DNA of 64,000 nt from Polaribacter sp. (GTDB lineage: Bacteria; Bacteroidota; Bacteroidia; Flavobacteriales; Flavobacteriaceae), in contig JAQWOR010000072.1 of assembly GCA_029245785.1 (NCBI GenBank), positions 1-64,000 of the forward strand. Direction: 5' to 3'. The notes under the pieces are model-generated. The model was not told where the DNA came from. It did no database searches and worked only from the letters and a program-made list of their open reading frames with translations. A program made the translations under genes and the position numbers. Shown here piece by piece: positions 29,943-39,559 of the stretch (its first letter is position 1; every line of letters starts with the position of its first letter).

Positions 29943-31163
29943 ATGAAAAAAATATTTCTTCTATTCTTTTTAGTTTCAGTTGTATCAAGTGCTCAGGTTA
30001 TTGTAAAAGGTCGTGTTCTTTCTTTTGGAGGTAAAATTTTAGAAGGAGCTTCTGTTTATTTAAATAATACAACCATTGGCGTATATACAGATGAAGAAGG
30101 GAATTTTGAATTAGCTCTCAAAGAAGGAACCTACGATTTGATTGTATCTTTTATAGGATATAAAACAACTCAACATTTACTAAATACTACTAAAAACACA
30201 AAACCTCTATTGTTTAAGTTACTTCCTGAAACTACTGTATTAGATGAGTTAGTTCTTAAGAAAACAACATATGACAATCAATGGAAACACAATTTATCAC
30301 GCTTTAAACAAGCCCTTTTAGGAAGAACAATACTTTCTAAAAACTGTAAAATTCTAAACCCTAAAGTATTGCATTTTGAATTTGACTCAACAACAGGAAC
30401 ACTCACTGCCGAAATCAAAGAACCATTAAAAATTGAACATAAAGGACTGGGATTTCTTATTACTTATGATTTGGTTGATTTTTCATTAGGGAGAGAACAA
30501 CTAATCTATTTAGGATATACGAAATATGAAAATTTAAGCGGAGGAAAAAGAAAACAAAAACGTTGGAAACAAAATAGATTAAAAGCGTTTAACGGTTCTC
30601 GTATGCATTTTGTAAGAAGCTTGCGCAATCAGAATTTAAAAGAAGAAGGTTTTCTTGTAAATCAATTTAAAAGGGTTTTAAATGCTGACAGGCCTTCTGA
30701 AGAAGCTATAAAAAAAGCAAGACAATTGATACATCTAAACCGAAATTCAGTGGTTTTTGAAAAAAAACGAACGAACCCTAAAACTCCTCTCGATTCAGCT
30801 ATGGTTATCTTAAAGAAATCTCGCCTCCCTAAATATCGAGACTTTTTATACAAAAAGAATGTTCCGTATTCTGATATGATTTTGATTTCTAAAAAAAACA
30901 TTTTGATAAAATTTAAAGACTATCTATCAATCATTTACACTAAGGAACCCGAAGAAAAAAATTACATGCAAAACAACTTTTTAAATAGAAGAAAGGCCTT
31001 AGACACACAAACTTCAGCTATAACAATGCTTACTAAAACTGCCATTTTAGATCCATCTGGAGATATTATAAACCCTTTAGATATTTTTTCTGAAGGCTAT
31101 TGGAGTTACGAACAGTTTGCAGATTTGCTACCTTTGGATTACAATCCTCCAAAAAAAAAATAA
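29943..31163 (+). CDS. Carboxypeptidase-like regulatory domain-containing protein
   Basis: Signal peptide; VIVKGRVLSFGGKILEGASVYLNNTTIGVYTDEEGNFELALKEGTYDLIVSFIGYKT. Confidence 0.85.
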   Translation: MKKIFLLFFLVSVVSSAQVIVKGRVLSFGGKILEGASVYLNNTTIGVYTDEEGNFELALKEGTYDLIVSFIGYKTTQHLLNTTKNTKPLLFKLLPETTVLDELVLKKTTYDNQWKHNLSRFKQALLGRTILSKNCKILNPKVLHFEFDSTTGTLTAEIKEPLKIEHKGLGFLITYDLVDFSLGREQLIYLGYTKYENLSGGKRKQKRWKQNRLKAFNGSRMHFVRSLRNQNLKEEGFLVNQFKRVLNADRPSEEAIKKARQLIHLNRNSVVFEKKRTNPKTPLDSAMVILKKSRLPKYRDFLYKKNVPYSDMILISKKNILIKFKDYLSIIYTKEPEEKNYMQNNFLNRRKALDTQTSAITMLTKTAILDPSGDIINPLDIFSEGYWSYEQFADLLPLDYNPPKKK

Positions 31164-31180
31164 TTAGCAACTAAATACCA

Positions 31181-32422
31181 CTACTGCCTCCTATTCTTTT
31201 CTTCAATCCATTTACTCATGTACTTGGTGCTTTGCAGTGTTTGATATTGTAACAAACTTCCCATAAAATTATACATTCGATGCTTCTTAAGATTTTCTTG
31301 AACAGCTTTTATTCGGTCAATAAAAGGAGGCTCTAATTGCTCTTTATCATACAATTGATTGATGATTTCAATTCCGTTCTGCTGAGCCTTTTTCCATACT
31401 TTTTTGTGTGTATACAATTTCACAGCAGTATCTGCAAAGACCTTGAAATCATCGCTAACAAATCCGTTCCAAGGTAACTTTTCATGCATTCCTTCTGCTC
31501 CAATCGTAGTAGTTACGCTTGGCGTACCACAAACCATTGCTTCCGTGAGTTTTCCTTTAATTCCTGCTCCAAATCGCAAAGGAGCTAGCACCACGCTGCT
31601 GTTTCCAACAATTTCTTTAGCGTCTACTGCATAACCTTTTATGTAAAATCCTTCTTTCGGGTTATGCAATTCTACTATTTGCTGTGTGGGATATGCACCA
31701 TAGATATGCAATTTTGCCATTGGTAATTGTTTTCGAATATGTTGCCAAAGCAGGGTCTTCAATTGCAATATCGCATCTACATTGGGTGCGTGCATAAAAT
31801 TTCCAATCATTGCAAAATGCTTTCGCTCTTCAAATGGTTTCCAATTCTCAATGGTTTCTACCTCAATTCTTTGCAACAAAAAAGGCAAGTGATATAAAAT
31901 TCGTTTATCAATTTTAAAAGTAGTTTGCAACACATCCATTTCAAAAGTAGAAATGATCAGTGACATGTCACAACGTAAAATAGCGGCAATTTCCCTTTTT
32001 GCGATGTCTGATTGCAACAGTGCATTGAACGAAAATTTAGTTTCTTTTTTAAGAGCTTCATGACGTGTTTTTCTGAGAGAATGCAAGTCTTCGGTATCTA
32101 AAATTCGAAGTGCGTCTGGACAATTTTCTGCCACTCGCCAACCAAACTGCTCTTCAATCATAAACCGATCAAAAACAACAATTGAAGGATGTAGTTTTTT
32201 TACAAAAACATCAAAAGAAGGATTATTTAACTCAATAAAAACCTCTGCAACGCCAATAGCTTTTAAATCTAATGCTTGTTCTCCTCTTTGTGCTGTTGAC
32301 GCAAAAGTAACCGTATAATTGTTTTTCAGAAACAGTGTGATCAATTGCAACATTCTAGAGCCAGCTGCAGAAGAATTAGGCGCCACCCAAACAGTTCCAA
32401 TAATTAAAACAGTTTTTTGCAC
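31181..32422 (-). CDS. Glycosyltransferase (group 1/GT4-like)
   Basis: VVLAPLRFGAGIKGKLTEAMVCGTPSVTTTIGAEGM nucleotide-sugar motif. Confidence 0.85.
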   Translation of the reverse strand: MQKTVLIIGTVWVAPNSSAAGSRMLQLITLFLKNNYTVTFASTAQRGEQALDLKAIGVAEVFIELNNPSFDVFVKKLHPSIVVFDRFMIEEQFGWRVAENCPDALRILDTEDLHSLRKTRHEALKKETKFSFNALLQSDIAKREIAAILRCDMSLIISTFEMDVLQTTFKIDKRILYHLPFLLQRIEVETIENWKPFEERKHFAMIGNFMHAPNVDAILQLKTLLWQHIRKQLPMAKLHIYGAYPTQQIVELHNPKEGFYIKGYAVDAKEIVGNSSVVLAPLRFGAGIKGKLTEAMVCGTPSVTTTIGAEGMHEKLPWNGFVSDDFKVFADTAVKLYTHKKVWKKAQQNGIEIINQLYDKEQLEPPFIDRIKAVQENLKKHRMYNFMGSLLQYQTLQSTKYMSKWIEEKNRRQ

Positions 32423-32425
32423 CTC

Positions 32426-32899
32426 TTATTTTGAATTTAACGCTGCCTTGTAATTTGTTTGAAGTCGTCTTGCCCAACTTACCAAAGCATCTATTTGAGC
32501 TTGCGATAAATTTGCTTCTTTATGAGTCCATCTATAAGAAGGCAAAGGCATTTCCTTTTTTTCAACCATTTCATAAAGCTCTTCTGATTTGTGCTCTTTG
32601 CGCTTTAAAGAATAGGCAGACCATTTAGAAAAATTTAATTTCTTTTTCCCAACTTTAACATGATTTTCCATCCAATAATTTACAGGTGTTATTTTTCCAT
32701 ACCAAGGATAGCGTGTTTTATTTGTATGACAATCAAAACAAGATTCTTTTAACAGTTTCAGAACTTCTTCTGACGGAGCTGTTTCTGACACAAAGGCCGA
32801 GATAGTGCTCAAATTTCCTTCATTTTTTTCTGGCCCAAAAAATTGAGCGACAACAAAAGTGACCAATAATAATCCGGTAATTTTTCGTACTATTTTCAT
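32426..32899 (-). CDS. Heme-binding domain-containing protein (single CxxCH)
   Basis: SCFDCHTNKTRYPWYGKITPVNYWMENHVKVGKKKLNFSKW. Confidence 0.88.
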   Translation of the reverse strand: MKIVRKITGLLLVTFVVAQFFGPEKNEGNLSTISAFVSETAPSEEVLKLLKESCFDCHTNKTRYPWYGKITPVNYWMENHVKVGKKKLNFSKWSAYSLKRKEHKSEELYEMVEKKEMPLPSYRWTHKEANLSQAQIDALVSWARRLQTNYKAALNSK

Positions 32900-33008
32900 T
32901 TATTTTTTATTTAAGGCCTAAAGATAGTTATTCTTAACTATTAACATATTTATTGACAAATAATTGTAAATTTGTGCCTGTTATTTGTAAAAACAAAATT
33001 CTATTATA

Positions 33009-34409
33009 ATGAAATACGATATTATCGTTATTGGTTCTGGTCCTGGAGGTTATATTGCTGCAGTTAGAGCTTCTCAATTAGGAAAAAAAGTGGCTATTAT
33101 TGAAAAATATGCTGCTTTAGGTGGAACGTGTTTAAATGTTGGATGCATTCCTTCAAAAGCATTATTAGATTCTTCACACCATTATTACGATGCGGTCAAT
33201 CATTTTGACACGCACGGAATTTCGATTGAAAAACCAAGACTAGATTTCACCAAAATGATTGCGCGTAAAGCAACAGTTGTAGAACAAACTTCTGGCGGAA
33301 TTAAATACCTAATGGACAAAAACAATGTAGACGTTTTTGAAGGATTGGGCTCTTTTGCTGATGCCACTCACGTAAAAATTACAAAAAAAGACGGTACATC
33401 AGAAACCATTGAAGGAACAAATATTATTATTGCAACGGGCTCTAAGCCTTCTTCTTTACCTTTTATTTCTATTGATAAAGAGCGCATCATTACCTCTACA
33501 GAAGCCTTAAAGCTAACCGAAGTTCCTAAACATTTATTAGTGATTGGCGGTGGGGTTATTGGCCTGGAATTAGGTTCTGTATACAAGCGTTTGGGAGCAG
33601 ACGTAACTGTGATTGAATATGCATCAAAAATTACACCAATGATGGATGCTGATGTTTCTAAAGAGTTGCAGAAAGTATTAAAGAAACAAGGAATGAAATT
33701 TGCTGTTGGTCATGGAGTTACTTCTGTAGAACGAAATGGTAATGAAGTGGTGGTAAAAGCAACCGATAAAAAAGGAAAAGCTGTTGAATTTACTGGCGAC
33801 TACTGTTTGGTAGCTGTTGGACGTAAACCGTATACCGAAGGATTGGACTTAGAAAATGCAGGAGTTGTACTAAACGATAAAAATCAAGTTACAATTAACG
33901 AACATTTGCAAACAAGTACTTCAAACATTTATGCCATTGGCGATGTTGTAGAAGGCGCTATGTTGGCACACAAAGCAGAAGAAGAAGGCGTCGTTGTTGC
34001 TGAATTTTTAGCGGGACAAAAACCACATATCGATTATAATTTAATTCCAGGAGTTGTCTATACATGGCCAGAAGTTGCGGCTGTTGGTAAAACAGAACAA
34101 GAATTAAAAGATGCTGGTATCGATTACAAAGCTGGAAAATTTTCCATGCGTGCCTTAGGACGTTCTCGGGCAAGTGGAGATATTGATGGGTTTGTAAAAG
34201 TATTAGCAGATACAACTACCGATGAAATTCTAGGCGTTCACATTGTAGGCGCTCGTGCTGCAGATTTAATTATGGAAGCTGCTGTAGCAATGGAATACAG
34301 AGCATCTGCAGAAGATTTGGCACGAATTTGTCATGGGCACCCAACCTATTCAGAAGCAATCAAAGAAGCGGCAAAAGCTGCTTGGGACGGAATGCCATTG
34401 AATGCATAA
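33009..34409 (+). CDS. lpdA: Dihydrolipoyl dehydrogenase
   Basis: GSGPGGYIAAVRASQLG; GGTCLNVGCIPSKALL redox motif; C-term HGHPTYSEAIKEA. Confidence 0.97.
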   Translation: MKYDIIVIGSGPGGYIAAVRASQLGKKVAIIEKYAALGGTCLNVGCIPSKALLDSSHHYYDAVNHFDTHGISIEKPRLDFTKMIARKATVVEQTSGGIKYLMDKNNVDVFEGLGSFADATHVKITKKDGTSETIEGTNIIIATGSKPSSLPFISIDKERIITSTEALKLTEVPKHLLVIGGGVIGLELGSVYKRLGADVTVIEYASKITPMMDADVSKELQKVLKKQGMKFAVGHGVTSVERNGNEVVVKATDKKGKAVEFTGDYCLVAVGRKPYTEGLDLENAGVVLNDKNQVTINEHLQTSTSNIYAIGDVVEGAMLAHKAEEEGVVVAEFLAGQKPHIDYNLIPGVVYTWPEVAAVGKTEQELKDAGIDYKAGKFSMRALGRSRASGDIDGFVKVLADTTTDEILGVHIVGARAADLIMEAAVAMEYRASAEDLARICHGHPTYSEAIKEAAKAAWDGMPLNA

Positions 34410-34427
34410 AACAATCTAAATTATTTT

Positions 34428-34465
34428 AGCCCTCACAGGTTTTTAAAATCTGTGAGGGCTTTTTA
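34428..34465 (+). terminator. CCTCACAGG-family hairpin terminator
   Basis: agccctcacaggtttt/aaaatctgtgagggct + tttt. Confidence 0.8.
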
Positions 34466-34487
34466 ATGCTGTAAAATTGTGAAAAGG

Positions 34488-35576
34488 CTACACCTTTATA
34501 AAAATTTTCTTTTTATATAAAACCGCTCCAACAATAGCATAAAAACTTACTACTGACAATGCATAACATAAAGAAGCTAGTTTGTCTGAAGATATTGTAC
34601 TTGTAAAAAAAGTAGCATACAACCAACCATGAATTGTAGTCTCTCCTATTTTGGTTAAATAAAAAACTTTTGAGATAAAACTGGAAGCAAAATAAATTAC
34701 AATAGCATTAGATCCAATATAGTTAAAAATCATCCCTACTGATTTTTTTTTCACATCGATGATGTAATATAACATACTTAAGAAAACAGTTCCCCAACCT
34801 GCAGTTACCAATACAAAACTACTAGACCAAATTGCTTTATTAATTGGAAACCACACATTCCACAAAAGTCCTAAACCTAGCAATACAACTCCTGTAACAA
34901 GCAGAAAAAAGGATTTCATATAATTTTGAAATAAAATCATCCTTCCTATTAAAACACCTATTAATCCAGAAGCAATTGAAGGCAATGTACTGAGTAGCCC
35001 TTCAGGGTCGTAATCTGATTTCCAAGTATGGTTTTTCAAAAAGGAAACATCAATATAATTTGCCCAATTGTTTGGAGCTCTATCAAAAGTCGGTAAACTT
35101 CCATTGGGTAACGGAACAAATCCTAGCCAGATCCAATATCCCAAAAGAAGTACACAAATAATACTCAATAAGATTTTCCAATTAAAATGAATACTTAAAA
35201 TTGCCGTTACAAAAAACACAACTCCTATTCGCTGCAATACCCCAGGAATTCTAACCGTTGATAACTCCTTAATAAAAGGAAAATAAGGCAAAAACACATT
35301 TAAAAACAATCCCAAACCAATGAGCTTTAAGCTTCTGATTCCTATTTTTTTATACGTTTTAACATTGGGAGTTTTATGTTTATATGCAAAAGCAATTGAA
35401 GTTCCTACAATAAATAAAAAGAAAGGAAAAATTAAATCTGTAGGCGTGTACCCATGCCAATTGGCATGTAATAAAGGAGCGTATACATGGCTCCAAGTTC
35501 CAGGAGTATTTACCAGAATCATGGCAACAATTGTAAGACCTCTTAAAACATCTACAGATGCAACTCTTGAATTCAT
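34488..35576 (-). CDS. COG4299/DUF5009 acyltransferase (NagX/heparan-alpha-glucosaminide N-acetyltransferase-like)
   Basis: RVASVDVLRGLTIVAMILVNTPG; NWHGYTPTDLIFPFFLFIVGTSIAFA; multi-TM. Confidence 0.88.
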   Translation of the reverse strand: MNSRVASVDVLRGLTIVAMILVNTPGTWSHVYAPLLHANWHGYTPTDLIFPFFLFIVGTSIAFAYKHKTPNVKTYKKIGIRSLKLIGLGLFLNVFLPYFPFIKELSTVRIPGVLQRIGVVFFVTAILSIHFNWKILLSIICVLLLGYWIWLGFVPLPNGSLPTFDRAPNNWANYIDVSFLKNHTWKSDYDPEGLLSTLPSIASGLIGVLIGRMILFQNYMKSFFLLVTGVVLLGLGLLWNVWFPINKAIWSSSFVLVTAGWGTVFLSMLYYIIDVKKKSVGMIFNYIGSNAIVIYFASSFISKVFYLTKIGETTIHGWLYATFFTSTISSDKLASLCYALSVVSFYAIVGAVLYKKKIFIKV

Positions 35577-35591
35577 TTATTTCTTGATTAA

Positions 35592-37406
35592 CTACAGTAC
35601 CGTTGTTTTAATTTTTGTCCACGTTTTAATTAGTAAATACGCAGATACAATAGCAGAAATGGTGGTACTTATTGCCAGTGTTTTTTCTCCATAAATCCAA
35701 TATCCTGTAGAAAACATACAGCTGTAAATCAGCACACAGCCTAACAACATGGCTATGATTCCAGAAGGAACGCTCCAGCCTTCTTGTTTATCTTTAATTT
35801 CTATATTTTTACTTGTTGCCTTTTCCACCACCGATTTCCAACCTGGGCCTCCGGGCTGTGTTTTCTTATAAAAATTCTCTAATACTTCTTCACTTTCAGG
35901 TTTGGTTATAAATGTAGCAATCAGCCAAATAGCAGTGGTTACCCCAACTACAATTAAAAACTTTGCCCAGCTAGGCAACACCCCTGTTTCTACATTAAAT
36001 AAATACGCATCAACTGTTGGAATGGTTAAAACAAGTGAAACAATTCCTGAAGCAAACATGGCTGATATTTCACTCCACGCATTAATTCGCCACCAAAACC
36101 ATCTTAAAATAAAAATCAACCCTGTTCCTGCTCCGAAGACCAACAATAAGTTAAATAATTGCAGTGCGTTTTGTAGTAACAATGCTAAAGCTGCACTAAG
36201 AACCATTAAGGCAACGGTAGAAATTCTTCCTACTGCGACCAATCTTTTTTCAGAAGCTTCAGGATTTATTTGTTGTTTGTAAAAATCAAATACAATATAG
36301 GATGAACCCCAATTTAATTGGGTAGATATGGTACTCATATAGGCTGCCACCAATGAAGCTAACACAATTCCTAACAAACCGCTTGGCAGTTTTGTTAACA
36401 TCGCAGAATAGGCCAAATCATGCCCTAGTTTATCTTCAGAAACACCAGGAAACGCCTCTTGAATACTTGCTAAATCTGGAAATAACACCAACGATGCTAA
36501 GGCTACCAAAATCCATGGCCAAGGCCGTAATGCATAATGCATAATGTTAAAAAAGAAGGTTGCACCAATAGCGTGATTTGCATCTTTAGCTGCCAACATT
36601 CTTTGTGCAATGTATCCTCCACCTCCTGGCTCTGCTCCAGGATACCAAGAGCTCCACCATTGTACTGCTAATGGAATAATTAACAGCGTAATTAATGCTT
36701 CTGTATCGTTAAAATCTGGTAAAATTGATAATTTATCTGCAACATTTTCATGAGCTAACAAAGCTTCGATTCCTCCAACTTCAGGGAGATTCACCAAATA
36801 AACAGCCGCCCAAATAGCACCTGCCATGGCTACAAAAAACAACACAAAATCTGTATAAACAACCCCTTTAAATCCTCCAACCGCACTAAACACCACTGTT
36901 ATTAGACCGGCACTTAATACCGTTTGCCAAGGCTCTAACCCCAACATAATTCCTCCTATTTTTATAGCGGCTAAGGTAACTGCAGACATGGTAATCACAT
37001 TAAAAATAACACCTAAGTACACCGCTCTAAACTTCCTTAAAAAACTTGCTGGTTTCCCGCCATAGCGCAATTCATAAAATTCTAAATCTGTTTTCACATT
37101 CGATTTACGCCATAATTTTGCATACACAAAAACCGTTAACAATCCTGTTATTAAAAAGGCCCACCAAACCCAGTTTCCAGAAACTCCATGTGTTCTAACA
37201 ATATCTGTTACTAAGTTTGGTGTATCTGTAGAAAAAGTAGTCGCTACCATAGATAATCCTAATAACCACCATGGCATTGTTCTTCCTGAGAGAAAAAATT
37301 CTGTCGAATTTTTTCCTGATTTCTTTGAAACGTAAATTCCAATAAACAAAACAATTGAAAAGAAAGAAATAATAAATGTGTAATCTAATGCAGATAATGA
37401 GACCAT
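35592..37406 (-). CDS. Sodium:solute symporter family protein
   Basis: SGRTMPWWLLGLSMVATTFSTDTPNLVTDIVR; GGFKGVVYTDFVLFF; >12 TM. Confidence 0.92.
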   Translation of the reverse strand: MVSLSALDYTFIISFFSIVLFIGIYVSKKSGKNSTEFFLSGRTMPWWLLGLSMVATTFSTDTPNLVTDIVRTHGVSGNWVWWAFLITGLLTVFVYAKLWRKSNVKTDLEFYELRYGGKPASFLRKFRAVYLGVIFNVITMSAVTLAAIKIGGIMLGLEPWQTVLSAGLITVVFSAVGGFKGVVYTDFVLFFVAMAGAIWAAVYLVNLPEVGGIEALLAHENVADKLSILPDFNDTEALITLLIIPLAVQWWSSWYPGAEPGGGGYIAQRMLAAKDANHAIGATFFFNIMHYALRPWPWILVALASLVLFPDLASIQEAFPGVSEDKLGHDLAYSAMLTKLPSGLLGIVLASLVAAYMSTISTQLNWGSSYIVFDFYKQQINPEASEKRLVAVGRISTVALMVLSAALALLLQNALQLFNLLLVFGAGTGLIFILRWFWWRINAWSEISAMFASGIVSLVLTIPTVDAYLFNVETGVLPSWAKFLIVVGVTTAIWLIATFITKPESEEVLENFYKKTQPGGPGWKSVVEKATSKNIEIKDKQEGWSVPSGIIAMLLGCVLIYSCMFSTGYWIYGEKTLAISTTISAIVSAYLLIKTWTKIKTTVL

Positions 37407-37521
37407 AGTAAAAATTTAGAAAGCGTAAAGTAGTAAACTATAATTAAATTTTTGAATAATTTCTATCGATAACATAAAAAAAGAGCCAAACGAAGTTGTT
37501 TTAAGCACAAACATAAGCAGC

Positions 37522-38235
37522 CTAGTTTGCAGAATTTAAAATGACTTGTTTTGCTTGGTTGATGTATTTTCTACCAATTGGAATTCGTTTTGAATCTATT
37601 TCTACTGAATTTCCTTCTAGGCTTTTCACTTTATCAAGAGAAACGGTATAAGATCTATGAATTCTCAGAAATTTATCTTGTGGAAGCTCTTCTGTAATAC
37701 TTGTAAGAGATTTATGTACCAAGTAGTTTTCTACAACAGTATAAACCTTGATGTAATCTTTTAAGCTTTCGATATAAAAAATATCTTTAAATTTAATTTT
37801 AACTAGTTTCTTTTCTACCTTTAAAAAAATAAATGATTCGCTATCTGTAGTAGTTTCTTGTTGAACACCTCTTTGCTCTGAAACCTTTTGAGTAACTTTA
37901 TTTACCGACTTTAAAAATCGATTAAATGGAATTGGCTTCACTAAATAGTCTAACACATCTAAATCAAAACTCTCAACAGCATATTCTCTATAGGCTGTAG
38001 TAATTACAATATTGGCTTTAAGAGCGGTGTTCCTCAAAAACTCTAAGCCATTCATTTTTGACATATTGATGTCTAAAAAAACAACATCAATTGTGTTTTT
38101 TTCTAATAAACTTAATGCTGATATGGGACTGTTAAATGTTGCTACAATTTCAAAGTTTAGAAACTCAGATAAGTGGTTTTCAATCACTTTAATTGCGAGT
38201 GGCTCATCATCAATAATTATACATCTTATTTTCAT
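37522..38235 (-). CDS. LytTR family response regulator
   Basis: CIIIDDEPLAIKVIENHL receiver; VFLDINMSKMNG; C-term LytTR (DIFYIESLKDYIKVYT...LRIHRSYTVSLDKV). Confidence 0.95.
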   Translation of the reverse strand: MKIRCIIIDDEPLAIKVIENHLSEFLNFEIVATFNSPISALSLLEKNTIDVVFLDINMSKMNGLEFLRNTALKANIVITTAYREYAVESFDLDVLDYLVKPIPFNRFLKSVNKVTQKVSEQRGVQQETTTDSESFIFLKVEKKLVKIKFKDIFYIESLKDYIKVYTVVENYLVHKSLTSITEELPQDKFLRIHRSYTVSLDKVKSLEGNSVEIDSKRIPIGRKYINQAKQVILNSAN

Positions 38236-38288
38236 AGCATACTAACCTATTTAGAGATTCATTTATTTTTTGAGAATTGTAAATTTAG

Positions 38289-39362
38289 TCATTCTAATGG
38301 AATCATCAAATTCACACTATAATTTTGTTTACCTCCCTTTATCTCTAGAGTAAATTTATCTTTAAACAACAACTCCAATCTCCGTTTGATATTTTTATTG
38401 CCAATACCATGGTTTTTAACCTTGTTGGTAAATTGATTGTAGTTGTTTACAACAGAAAAAGTTAAGAGTTTGTCTGTTGTTTTTTCAAAGTAAATAAAAA
38501 CATTTAAATAATTATTATCTTTTGTTCCATGTTTAAAGCAGTTTTCTATAAAAGGCAAAAACAACAAAGGAGGTACTTGAACATTTTCAACATTTCCTTG
38601 TATACTCAAATCAACCTTTACCCTATCTCCGTATCTTAATTTTTCTAAATCGATATAATTTTGAACATATTTAATTTCATTATACAAACTTATTTTTTTT
38701 CCTTTCGCCTCATATAAAATATACTCCATTATTTCAGACAACTTCAAGACAACCTCAGGTGCTTTATCTGATTTTTCTATAGTCAATGCATACAGATTGT
38801 TTAGTGTATTGAAAAAAAAGTGAGGTTGTATTTGAGTTTTTAAAAACTTCAGCTCTGTTTCCAATTGAATTTTTTGAAAACTTTCAGCTTTTCTTCGTTC
38901 ATATACCCAATCTACGGTCAACTTTATTGCCGTAACTAAGGCCAACACGTATAGCTCTCCCAAAACAACAGCAACTATATGATTAAATGTAAAGGCTTTC
39001 TGTACAGATTCTGCTTCTGGCAAAATATCTTTTGTTACTAACAAATAATTCAACCCTGTTCTAACAATATAAAGCACTCCTAAAGAAATGAAAATGTAAA
39101 AAATATACTGTTTGTGCTTTTTGGTAAGAATAAATTTCGGAAGTAAATAATAAAGGTTAAAATACACGATAATAATATGCAACGGAAACTCTACAAGATT
39201 AGATTTTAATGAATACCAATAATCATCAAAATAACTTCCCCATCGAATTACATTGAAGGTGAAATATACCAGCCAAAACAAAATATGGTATTTTCTTTGG
39301 GTAGATCGGGGCGTTTTTTTAGTCCATTTTAAAGCCAAACTACATCTTTTTAATTTGTACAA
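38289..39362 (-). CDS. LytS/YehU-type sensor histidine kinase
   Basis: QIQPHFFFNTLNNLYAL His_kinase motif; PPLLFLPFIENCFKHG; NHGIGNKNIKRRLELLF. Confidence 0.94.
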   Translation of the reverse strand: MYKLKRCSLALKWTKKTPRSTQRKYHILFWLVYFTFNVIRWGSYFDDYWYSLKSNLVEFPLHIIIVYFNLYYLLPKFILTKKHKQYIFYIFISLGVLYIVRTGLNYLLVTKDILPEAESVQKAFTFNHIVAVVLGELYVLALVTAIKLTVDWVYERRKAESFQKIQLETELKFLKTQIQPHFFFNTLNNLYALTIEKSDKAPEVVLKLSEIMEYILYEAKGKKISLYNEIKYVQNYIDLEKLRYGDRVKVDLSIQGNVENVQVPPLLFLPFIENCFKHGTKDNNYLNVFIYFEKTTDKLLTFSVVNNYNQFTNKVKNHGIGNKNIKRRLELLFKDKFTLEIKGGKQNYSVNLMIPLE

Positions 39363-39559
39363 ATAGTATCAAAATCAACTGTAAATAAAGTTCTTTTTTA
39401 TTAAAAACAAGGGCTCAACCTCAAAAATAATTCATATGACACAAATAAGCAGCTATTAATTATAATAGACGTCTTTAATAGACAGTTAGTGGCTATTGGT
39501 CGAAAAAATCATATTTCAAAACTTCATAACACTATTTTTGTACAAAAATCTGATTCTAC

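Noticed and set aside
32426-32899. Considered as cytochrome c electron carrier linked to lpdA
   Set aside because: Single CxxCH heme-binding domain protein in opposite orientation; no evidence of functional linkage.
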